From contig JANTQF010000322.1 in assembly GCA_032988165.1 (NCBI GenBank), positions 1-40,757 on the forward strand: a DNA stretch of 40,757 nt, read 5' to 3'. Shown in pieces: positions 32,404 to 40,757 of this stretch (position 1 is the stretch's first letter; each line of letters starts with the position of its first letter). Source of the DNA: Emmonsiellopsis sp. PD_33 (Eukaryota; Ascomycota; Eurotiomycetes; Onygenales; Ajellomycetaceae). The translations under genes were made by a program, and so were the position numbers. Below the pieces are notes generated by a model. It searched no databases, was not told the DNA's origin, and worked only from the letters and a program-made list of their open reading frames with translations.

Positions 32404-34118
32404 GACTTTTATGTCCAGATGGGCAAAATGATCACCAACAACAAGCTAAAGGCAAAGCCTCAGAGGGGTCCCACCAAAGAACAAGATAAAGCTTGGCTCC
32501 CTAGTACAACGACTGATCTTCGCCTTATACTTCCATCTGTCCATGGCGAGGGTTTATATAGTCGAGTCATAACCCATAGCTGAAAAATTGTTTGCGCTTC
32601 TGCAAGGTGGAAATGGTTCCCGTCTACTTTCGCATCGTATGGCATGGCCAGGATACGACAGAAAGTCACCGAATAGGAGCTTTATCCTTTCCTCAAAGCA
32701 ATATAGGCTTAATTAAAACAGATTTCATGTGGAGAGCCCAGATCAATGCCGCCAAGGAGCAGCTGAATCACAGAAGACGAAGAACGAGAAGCCCTGGGAC
32801 AGGCATAGGTTCCCGTACGAGGACGCGAGGCCGGCCGAATAGACCATTAAACGGCCTTGGCCAGCTCCCGATAAAATGTGCGCCCAGATGGTATTTGCTG
32901 GGTAAGTTTATATAGTTCTCAGATCCCTCAGACGGAGATCATTATATTTAAATCATAGAACGTCTAATGTTCAGTCGTCAAACAGAGAAAGGAGCATGTC
33001 TCGAAGTTGTAATGAAAAAAAGAAAATGTCACTGCTCCCGCTCAATTTTGAAGCAAGCAGGATAGTTTTCGTCGAACTTACTTACCTTCTGGCCGTTCGG
33101 CCCCTGACCCCTCCCTTGCTCAACCACCTTAGCTAAATTGCTGCTATTTAGGCGAAGGGAATGAGACAGGGATCAAGATGGTCTTATTCTCCGTGGCTGT
33201 ATATAAATGATAGTCTGGATGCCAGCATTGAACTCGGAAAATTAGATAAACATGCGGTAATGGCGGATCAATCATCCATTTAATAAGGGTGATGTCTAAT
33301 TTACGAAACTGCTTGGGAAAGAAATATGTTACTCCTCGTACCTAGTTAGGGCTGGATACACCACGTGATATCCCGCTTCATATCCCTGGATTCGTTTCGC
33401 CGAACCACGCGGGCCGAATACCAATGCCTCATTACCAAACATACGATTCTCCTTCTGGAAATGTCACTATCACCAGGCACAAGGACGTCAATCCGGTTGT
33501 CGGATGGAAGAGACCAGTGTCTGTCAGTTCTATTCCCTTTATTCTTGATTGAGTGTGGAAAAGGATCATGCAACGGAGGTCGAGAACGAACGATCCATAC
33601 CACACTTCAGAAATGCCCAGCTGGAGGGCGATTTGAAGCGGGTTCGGCTTCATACCTATGGAAATGGTAAAATACATAGGCTTCCTACAGCTATGTTACC
33701 TTTGCTATCAAGTATGGACCTAATTATCATAGGTGGTTCTTCCTACTTCTAAAACATAAGAGTTCAGACACCCTTGCAAAGACAAAGCTCATCTCTCTTT
33801 ATTTTCTCTATTTTCTACCGTGGCGCTTCTCCGCGGGTGCGTGATTGATGTTCGAAGTATGAACACATGTCCCAGTTTCATTTTCATTTCCAAGCTTCTA
33901 TTTCAGCATTATGACGCCCATACAATAATTATAATTCAAACACTAGGAACCACGGGTATAGTTCAAGTCTCTCTGCAGTTTGAGACTTTTGAAATATCCA
34001 AATTGGTTAGATCTAATTTGCCCATCGCCGTGCTAAACATCCTATACGCTCCACGAACGCTGTTGGCATGTGCTCTGCAGGATATGCCAGTGTTGGTTCA
34101 TGGGCGTAGTCGATCTCT
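32404..34118. other. Intergenic, about 1.7 kb
   Basis: This segment contains the promoter of the GMC gene (left end) and the 3' flank of the RBR ligase gene (right end). Open frames of 60-112 codons on both strands overlap each other and show no motif. No gene is supported. Confidence 0.6.
32553..32560 (-). promoter_or_regulatory. TATA box of the GMC oxidoreductase gene
   Basis: TATATAAA on the minus strand lies about 150 nt before the ATG at 32403, a normal distance for a fungal gene with a leader of roughly 100 nt. Confidence 0.5.
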
Positions 34119-35484
34119 TCATCTCACGCAGAGCCGCCGCTCACACCGCGGACATTGAAGAATGAATTGATCTAGCTGATAATTACACTCCTCGCACCTA
34201 TACGTCCCATCAATCCGATTCCAGCGCCGTTGATGGTTGCACTCGGGTGCTCCGTGTGGGGGCCGGTTTTCGGTGTATTGGGGGCACTCGCAGGTTTTCC
34301 ACCTCGCACCACAGACATAACAGAACTCCGTGCGGCATCGACAGCTAATTTGTACCTTGTCAGTGATACTGATTCGTTGCGTATCTCAGCGGGGAACGGG
34401 GTACCCACATCATGTGGTTACAACCTAAAACGAGTTCGACCATACTGCTACATCCAGGACATCTCTGCCATCCTTCCGCATTAGCTGTAACCGTCAGAGC
34501 TTCGTCCATTCTTCTTTCGTCACCGCAAGGCCCGGTATGGGCCTTGGATTTGCAATGGAGGCAGGTGTCCTGTTGGCAATCGGGGCACGTTGCAACGTCC
34601 ATTCCTTTTGTCTCCCATCGGAGATATTTCGAACAGGGGGTGTTTGAGCAGTATACTCTGTTCCTGTCAGAGTGTTCCTGTAATTTGATGCGATACTGCT
34701 CGACGAGTTCAACATCTAAGAATTCCTCCACCAGACCAAGGGGGATCGGCACACAACAGCTTGGTGGGAATAAAGTCTCATCTCGTAAGGACCCTCGGAA
34801 CAGCCCTGCAATGCATGGTTGACAATAATGGTGTACAAAGGGGGTTTCTAGCATGCCAGAAGCTGCCCTGCTCTCCATACACGCCAAGCATTCCAGTCGA
34901 GGTTCTTCTGGTACATTCTCATTACCGCCAAACTCTTTCATGTCCTCTAATGGAGAACAACCACTTTCTGTGCTTTGTGTGTTAGAGCTTCCTTCAGCCA
35001 GGGCTGGATTCGCCGCTTCCTCTGGCAGTTCATCAGTTGTGATATTTGGTTGCTGCGGTACTTCGGCGGTTGAATTCCCGTTACCATCCATATTTGAAGC
35101 AATTTGACTGTCTTTCTGGGTGAAGTCTGCTCCGTCCAGCGTTTCATCCGTCATGGGGTTCGGTTGTTGAGGGGCGTCGGTAGCTTCGTTCGCGCTGTCT
35201 GCCGTAGTCACGGCAATTCCCCTATCGTGAGATGCGCCGTCTTCTTCCTGGGGGAGGACGTCCAACGCATCCCAGTCCTGCTGAACCCCCCCCGCAATCC
35301 TTCTGGCAATACGACGATCGTTAAGCGTGGCACGGAGCGTATTCCAATTTTCTTGCTCAAGTTGAAGGGCAACATCTCGGTCGGTAAACGACGCATCTGT
35401 GTGGTTTCCGTTTCCAACCGCCAGCGCGTCCGCAGTTTCCAATGTCATGATTTCGATTATGGCTTGGAGTGATTGGTCGTCCAT
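34119..35484 (-). CDS. RBR (RING-IBR-RING) E3 ubiquitin ligase, two exons, 433 aa
   Basis: Model: complement of 34119-34344 and 34409-35484, 1302 nt; the 64-nt intron falls inside RING2 after the CNHM motif. RBR ligases take ubiquitin from an E2 onto a RING2 cysteine and then onto the target. RING1 starts at Cys199 and Cys202 and continues with His218/219, Cys221, Cys224 and Cys243/244. The IBR uses Cys279, 284, 300, 303, 308, 311, His316 and Cys320. RING2 has Cys342, Cys345, the likely catalytic Cys355 (GCNHM), Cys360, Cys362, Cys367 and Cys370. After RING2 come further Cys pairs (CEEC, CPRC, C-terminal CVR) of the fungal IBR-finger type. The N-terminal 195 residues are acidic and probably disordered, with a short duplicated element (APQQPNPMTDE near 104-114; VPQQPNITTDE near 142-152). 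TATATAAG (minus, 35598-35605) is a plausible TATA box. Confidence 0.93.
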
Positions 35485-35597
35485 CTTTGATGCAAAGTAA
35501 GGGCCGTCGTGGGTATGAAAATGGGTAGAGGGGTAGTTGAGAACAATGTTGAACTGTGCAGTGGGTGGAATCGGGGGTTCAAATTGATGTTAACACC

Positions 35598-35605
35598 CTT
35601 ATATA
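35598..35605 (-). promoter_or_regulatory. TATA box of the RBR ligase gene
   Basis: TATATAAG on the minus strand lies about 115 nt upstream of the ATG at 35484, inside a GGG/CCC-flanked stretch. Confidence 0.45.
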
Positions 35606-36662
35606 GGGACTGAGCTGCTCCTATGGTATTATCCGCAAAACCCCACGGAGAGAAAAGAGAAAAAGCTCTCTGTTTGCTACTGTCTGCACAGCAACAAAGA
35701 GCGCTTCTTCCTGTTTCTCTCCGTTTGCATATCAATAAAGAGAGCCCCACCCGTGCATGGCGTAGATGACAGGTTTTGGTGGGTTGGTTTGTTTTGCTTT
35801 GACATTTATGAAGCTCTTTCTTCAATATGGATGTGCCTATGTGGTTTATAGACAATTCGCCATGCGCGATGCTCCACGCAGCCCAGTCTTTCGGCTTCTA
35901 GGGTGCATAATGATTATTGCGTGGAGAGAAACAAAGTGTCAAACATAGAAACACATGGATAGGCCTTTCAGCATTTTTGAGATAAAGCACAAAGAACGGA
36001 AATAGAGGCTGCGGAAATAGACTGGGGACCAGTGATGTCTCACAGCTTACTGAGACCAGCTTCGGACATTCTCCAGGCCAGCATTGCTTATCTCCACATT
36101 TGACGCTGCTTGATTCCGATATCCCCATTGGGCTTGATGTAAATGCCCATAGCGTATCCCTCTCCAACCCGCGTACGGGGTTGCAAAATGTAGACCCACG
36201 TTATTGTCCATTGCATCAAAGGGAGGTAGGTGGGTTAAAATAAATCATATTCCCAAGAACAAGAACGAACAGCCCGCAAACAGGACTGGGATATGTAAAG
36301 AGAAAACACACGGAATTGCCAGGAACCATAGATCCTAGTCTCCCAATTGCCACAGCCATGGGCGTTTCCGGTAAGCAATTCCCCGCCCAACATATGCAAG
36401 GGGGTTCAATCAGCTCCTTGATCGTCTCATTTGTCTCGGACAGACAGGTGGCCAATGGCCATACTGCAATGTCTCCTTGTCTGAACCCACTGACCACCCC
36501 GGTCGGTCATGGATCAGGTGCTGCTTGGGACACTTGTGAAGAAAACGGAAGGTCTTATGTTAAAATCCGACAGGCATGAGGCGCGTTTGAGCTGGTATTG
36601 ATTCAGCTGCGGCTATGGGGGCGTGCTGATTGTAAAGTATTAAGTACTGGGATATTTTGGCG

Positions 36663-36714
36663 CCTCAATAGCTTATTGAGGATCCCTGTTAAAGGATCCT
36701 CCCTCCTCAACAGG
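36663..36714. repeat. Nested inverted-repeat (hairpin) cluster
   Basis: CCTCAATA (36663-36670) and TATTGAGG (36674-36681) form a perfect 8-bp stem with a 3-nt loop. GAGGATCC (36678-36685) pairs with GGATCCTC (36694-36701). CCTGTT (36685-36690) pairs with AACAGG (36109 offset, i.e. 36709-36714). The arms overlap, so alternative foldings are possible. Confidence 0.8.
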
Positions 36715-37799
36715 ATTGGTTTTTTTAAGCGACAAAAAGAAATCCTGGCCAATAGTAATTAGCGGTTTTAATAATGCAGGGGAATAATCAGAAGAAGATG
36801 CAGGGAAGAGTCGGGTTGATCCTTGCTTCCAGAAATACTTCTAGAAAAGCAAGGGAGAAACAACTTAAAAGTCACTTCAAAGTTACAACTAATGACTCTA
36901 CCACCCTGCTCAAGGGAGCACAACACCGACGGTACACATTTATGCATCTATAATAGGCCAAATGCAAATCGAAAGGGAGAGACAAGAAAATCCCATAGCC
37001 ATGAACCATAACTAGTACCAGTGCTAACCAGCTCCAAGTTGCGTGGTTCAGCAGACCAGTTAGGGATAAAGAATCTAGAGACCTGGTTGTCTCTGACTGC
37101 TCCATCAACTAAACCAAGAGAACAGTTACTAGTACTCTGTAGATATAACAGATGAAGTATATGACAACTGCACTATTGCTTCACAGTCCCTTTATAGACA
37201 CCTGGGAATTGTATGCTTAGATTTACAGTATTATTTCTCTCGGCAACCCTACCGAGATATATACACTTTGTACCAGAGGCGAGTCACCTACAACATGTAG
37301 TGATACCATACGGAAATAGGAGGCAGAACTCATGCCATTGGTTACGTTGAATGCGTTATCCTCAACAACATTACATAGTCAATTAACTTCAGCATTACCT
37401 CAGCCTTAACCGGACGCCGCCGGAACTGACGAGTTATACTACAAATTTAGATTCATCAAGACCTTGGGATACATATCCCAAAGAGGCCTTTTGACATCAT
37501 TTCCAAGGTTAAAGACAGCCATGTTTGAAGTATGACTCGGATCTCTTCTATCCATTTGGTATAAATCTCAAGGCCTTTCACGCCCTGCTCTTGATCCTGA
37601 TATCACTCCACTGCTATTAAAACATTGATTCTGAGTCTGTTTGATACATTCACATACTTCCATCATACTTGACGTCGATCATACCAGCTCTACCATTCAC
37701 TTCAAGTTGTCAATCTGAGTCGTTTCGATTTAATATTATCTTCTTCTCCTTTCCGTCCTCAACCAGCGGGCCATTTGAATAGACTGGATTTGCTGCCAG

Positions 37800-38939
37800 A
37801 TGGACCAAAAAACATCGGAGCCGGCGGGCGCCCCCGGAGGCCATGACAATGCAGTTCCGGGAACCCGTCGCACGCCCTATGAAATCGACAAGTATTGGAG
37901 TTCGGTCGTGACAGAAGAACCAATTTCCAATGAGATGAGAGAATTGGTTAGAGCAGACCTCAGGGAAGCGTGGCATTACCATCGGGACATAAACTTTCGG
38001 CAGAATGTGAAACCATACTGGTATCATGAAGCTTGGACAGTAGAGGTGGGGGATCCTGTTGATGTGAAGCCGTGTCAACTCCCGCTTCACTGCAACAAGC
38101 CAACAGCGTTCTACTGGCTACAGACAGCACAACTTAACAACGGTTGCTCTGGGAAAAGATCTCTAATAGAATGGTCCGCAGTGGCTGCCATTTACAATGA
38201 ATGGTCTCTAACCTGCCAAGGGGGATGGCCGGATATTGACCACGGGCATTTCTTTGCAAACCCCATAAGGATCACCGAAACAGGCCCGAAAACAGTAAAA
38301 GGGGTTCTGGACGCTCACAAATCTCTCTGCACTCAAGCATCCAGCCTCCTCCAGAGTACAGTGCCATCCAAAAAGCCGGAATACCGCTCTATACAGCCGT
38401 TATACCACGCTATTGTCATCATTCAAGATCGCGATGACCGAACACACGAGATGTTGGGAGAGAGGCCATGGAGCCTTCACAAATATTCGCAGTTACGAAC
38501 TGTCTTGGTTGCTCGCACGGGCATGGAGGAAGGACTGAGTGCACCGATCTCCCTGGAAGGCCTTAGATCGCAATCCCTTCCACTGGGGCCGTCTGATATA
38601 TTCGGTGATGGTGTTGATGTGGTCAGGGTTTCGCTTGCTGCCGCTGTACGATTCGTGGTCAGTTTGGAGGAGAGGGAGAAACTTGCAACACCAAAGAAGA
38701 TGGACGATATCCCTGTCGATATGAGCCTGGGGCCTCCAGCTCCCGAGGGATTCCCAGATCATGTCGCACACAGCCCGGAGTCGTGGGCGGATGCGCTTAT
38801 CGTCAACGCGGATAAACAGGGTTACGACAACGTTAGAGAAACCTGGATGTCGATTCGTCGGATTCAATCAGCTGCAATTGGAGAAGATTTCGGGGAACTC
38901 AAGGATGATTATGTGTTTGGGCATCGGTGGAAAGAGTGA
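37800..38939 (+). CDS. Unrecognised 379-aa protein, single exon
   Basis: An intronless frame of 380 codons starting at the first ATG, preceded by a leader rich in TC. I do not recognise the family. The N terminus (about 1-22) is Gly/Pro/Ala-rich and disordered. A Trp-rich stretch follows at about 23-165 (YEIDKYWSSVVTEE; EAWHYHRDINFRQNVKPYWYHEAW; FYWLQTAQLN; IYNEWSLTCQGGWPDIDHG). The C-terminal half contains a hydrophobic strand (YHAIVIIQDRDD) and a helical segment (VRVSLAAAVRFVVSLEERE). It ends with WMSIRRIQSAAIGEDFGELKDDY. There is no signal peptide, membrane span or catalytic motif that I can name. It is followed 337 bp later by another unrecognised gene on the same strand, so the two may be co-regulated accessory genes. 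Confidence 0.7.
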   Translation: MDQKTSEPAGAPGGHDNAVPGTRRTPYEIDKYWSSVVTEEPISNEMRELVRADLREAWHYHRDINFRQNVKPYWYHEAWTVEVGDPVDVKPCQLPLHCNKPTAFYWLQTAQLNNGCSGKRSLIEWSAVAAIYNEWSLTCQGGWPDIDHGHFFANPIRITETGPKTVKGVLDAHKSLCTQASSLLQSTVPSKKPEYRSIQPLYHAIVIIQDRDDRTHEMLGERPWSLHKYSQLRTVLVARTGMEEGLSAPISLEGLRSQSLPLGPSDIFGDGVDVVRVSLAAAVRFVVSLEEREKLATPKKMDDIPVDMSLGPPAPEGFPDHVAHSPESWADALIVNADKQGYDNVRETWMSIRRIQSAAIGEDFGELKDDYVFGHRWKE

Positions 38940-39276
38940 GAGCGAAGGTGGAAGAGGGATCTGCCCTTTCCGGTATGTTGCTTGAATTGAAGCTCAGCTC
39001 CCCCTGCTCAATTTTTCGAAGCCGGTCAGATCGAGGCTCGTTCCTGCCATAATATTGTATATACCCACATACGCTCCTGCCTTCATTGGGGATGTGCAGT
39101 TTCTCTTTTTGGCCAACGTGCCTGCTGTATATGGGTTCACACGGGGTCATCACTTCCAACCTTGTTGCCCAGGTAAACACCTCAACCCGTCCTGCTTCCA
39201 ACTTCCAGGGCTCTGTTCTCATCTGGATTAACCTGCACTGTTCAATTGCTTCACTGCACTTCACAAACAATTGAAA
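38940..39276. other. Short spacer between the two tandem unrecognised genes
   Basis: This 337-bp gap holds the 3' end of the first gene and the promoter of the second. No further gene or repeat is visible. Confidence 0.6.
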
Positions 39277-40104
39277 ATGGCATTATCCGATGTTGAAGCA
39301 GACATTGAGGACCTCACAGCGATTGTTTAGTTACTTACAGGGCCATCATCTCCTGACATATCTCCAAGGTATGTCTCTTACTCGCTCCATGCCAACACTG
39401 TCTAAACAACACAGGTCCAAACATCGCGCGGTTTCTGCGTATCCACCCACCAGCCACTCGTGGCGATCGAGAAGGGTCGGGATCTCTGCGAGAAGTTGCG
39501 TACGTTCGACGCGGACCAGCCAGAATACGAATCCATGCATAATCTCTACAGGGTATCCTGTGATATGCTCTGTGGTAACACCCAAGATGCTGTCCAAACA
39601 GCGCTTGCCAGCTGTGGCCGGAGTATTAGCCACCTGGTCTTTGTTGAGGTGGAAAGCCCAGTTTCCGAACTAGTGGCATACAGCAACTATGTCGATGGGA
39701 AGAACGGCGTCATTGTATGCAACGAGAACAACAAGGATTCAGATTGGAACCCTACGGACAAGAAGCTGTGGCCATCTGAAGCTCTCTGGCAAAGTTGGAA
39801 GTCATCCAATCTGCGGGTGATCGTCCGATATGTGATCGTGAACGAGTGCACCCAACGGGTCGTCTGGCAAGCCCATAGGGCCTCAGGCTCTGGCCTAGAA
39901 AGCTACCGCGAATACAATGAATTCGATAAAGGGTACTACACAATTCTCGGGAGCACCAATGGGGTCAGCACGATGAGGATGCTGATAGATCACAAAAGGG
40001 ACATTGGGTATCGCATGGTGGATAAAGGGATAGTGCTTCCAGACGCGTTGTTCACTCCCAAAGAGCCCAAGAGTCAGCCTTTTATGATCTTATCGGGGCC
40101 TTGA
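39277..40104 (+). CDS. Unrecognised 245-aa protein, probably two exons
   Basis: Proposed exons 39277-39324 and 39415-40104 (738 nt). The second exon is an open frame of 230 codons that has no ATG at its start. Joining it to the short upstream exon gives a continuous N terminus (MALSDVEADIEDLTAI then VQTSRGFCVSTHQPL). The donor GTTTAG is weak, while a better donor (GTATGT at 39369) lies in a frame that is blocked by stops, so the first exon is uncertain. The protein is soluble with no signal peptide. The core (about 45-235) has strand-like pieces (SHLVFVEVESPVSELVAY; GVIVCNENN; LRVIVRYVIVNECTQRVVW) and a helix-rich end (STMRMLIDHKRDIGYRMVD). I do not recognise a family. It shows no similarity by eye to its 379-aa neighbour. 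Confidence 0.6.
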
Positions 40105-40757
40105 GCATAACCAGCACAAAAATTCCGATCGTCGAGAGCCATGCCGGCCAAAGCAAGACTCAATCTCGCCTTACCGCCCTCCTGGTCGCCAGCAAGGTTC
40201 ACTAACCTCCGTACACATACCGGCCAGCGTGGTCAACTGACTATCACGCACCCCCTCCCCCCCCCAAAAAAAAACACCCATCTTACTACCTTCTACCGGC
40301 GTGCCCAACGACGACGAAGACGACGACGGACCCCTCCCTCCCACGGCGGAACAGTGTGCCTTGTAGAGACAAGCCACCATTGAATGTTTCCCTACCGCAG
40401 AGACGAAAATCGAACAGCATGTGTCACAGGATGACCACCCCTATTCCCTGATAAACCACCAGAATCGGCAGCTAGCGGCAGTAGATTGAAGTATCGGGCT
40501 TCAATGGGGGGACTCAGGTGCTTCTGCGGTAGCCTGGGTAGCGAAATGGAGGGTCTCAATTTTTTTTTTTTTTTGTATATAGAATCCCATGGAGGATGGC
40601 AGGGAGACCGCAGCGGAGATCAGCTGAAACGGGCATTGATATCTACAGGGATAATCTGGCTATCTACAGGGAAACCAAGATACACTAAGGTAAATTATAC
40701 ATAGAATTACAGCACCATGCCTATCTGCCAAACAGTCTTCATCTCTTATTAGATTCT
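40105..40757. other. Intergenic right end of the window
   Basis: No gene is supported. It contains a C/A homopolymer block (C at 40257-40265, A at 40266-40274), a GAC/CGA-rich patch near 40308-40335 and a run of 15 T at 40560-40574. Open frames are short and cross these repeats. Confidence 0.65.

Larger units (their letters stand above)
35485..37799. other. Intergenic, about 2.3 kb, with possible retroelement remnant
   Basis: No intact gene is seen. 35485-35760 is the RBR promoter. 36316-36579 (+) and 36216-36497 (-) are overlapping open frames without motifs. 36663-36714 is a nested inverted-repeat cluster. Reading the minus strand from about 37376 to 36590 gives TGTTGAGGA-like ends (37376 and 36713). 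It also gives a 78-codon frame (36872-37108) whose start, with NHATWSWLAL, loosely recalls the gag region of copia-type elements. This is suggestive only. 37400-37799 is the promoter of the 379-aa gene. Confidence 0.45.

Noticed and set aside
1..40757. CRISPR array, prokaryotic operon or phage genes
   Set aside because: The intron-rich genes and protein families are eukaryotic; no regularly spaced repeats are present.

Overview
The window looks like nuclear DNA of a filamentous ascomycete, most likely a member of the Eurotiales (Aspergillus or Penicillium type). Genes are monocistronic and split by many short GT-AG introns (about 46 to 210 nt). CCAAT/TATA-like promoters and pyrimidine-rich leaders are present. 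Spacers carry microsatellites rather than operon signals. Several proteins have strong fungal signatures: a CVIM-ending Ras, a Zn2Cys6 regulator, a GMF, and a secreted AA8-AA12 fusion. I rebuilt the spliced models by hand. For each multi-exon gene the exon lengths add up to a multiple of three and join known family motifs across the junctions.

Layout. 1-971 is low-complexity spacer. 972-3521 (-) is a six-exon Zn2Cys6 transcription factor. 4248-5432 (-) is an unrecognised 394-aa protein. 7276-9081 (-) is an unrecognised 601-aa acidic protein. 10681-11957 (+) is a five-exon short-chain dehydrogenase. 12451-13388 (-) is a GMF/ADF-H actin regulator, divergent from 13688-15036 (+), a MoCF/CinA-type molybdopterin-binding-domain protein. 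16520-17438 (-) is the Ras GTPase (RasA type). A gene desert of about 6 kb (17439-23515) follows. 23516-24935 (+) is an FAD monooxygenase. 27134-29238 (+) is a secreted cytochrome b (AA8) plus PQQ sugar dehydrogenase (AA12) fusion. It is convergent with 30170-32403 (-), a secreted GMC oxidoreductase. 34119-35484 (-) is an RBR (RING-IBR-RING) ubiquitin ligase. 37800-38939 (+) and 39277-40104 (+) are two unrecognised proteins in tandem.

How the genes relate. The left half is mainly housekeeping or signalling (Ras, GMF, MoCF-domain protein, SDR). The right half is more accessory. The clearest functional pairing is the convergent AA8-AA12 enzyme and GMC oxidoreductase, both with secretion signals and several N-glycosylation sequons. 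They look like an extracellular sugar/alcohol oxidation and electron-transfer set of the kind that can feed lytic polysaccharide monooxygenases. No complete transposon, rRNA, tRNA or CRISPR was found. I did not find a clearly new multi-gene system. The best leads are the PQQ/heme fusion next to a GMC enzyme that lacks the usual second catalytic His/Asn, a palindrome cluster upstream of the Ras gene, and a hairpin cluster with a possible retroelement remnant at 36.6-37.4 kb.
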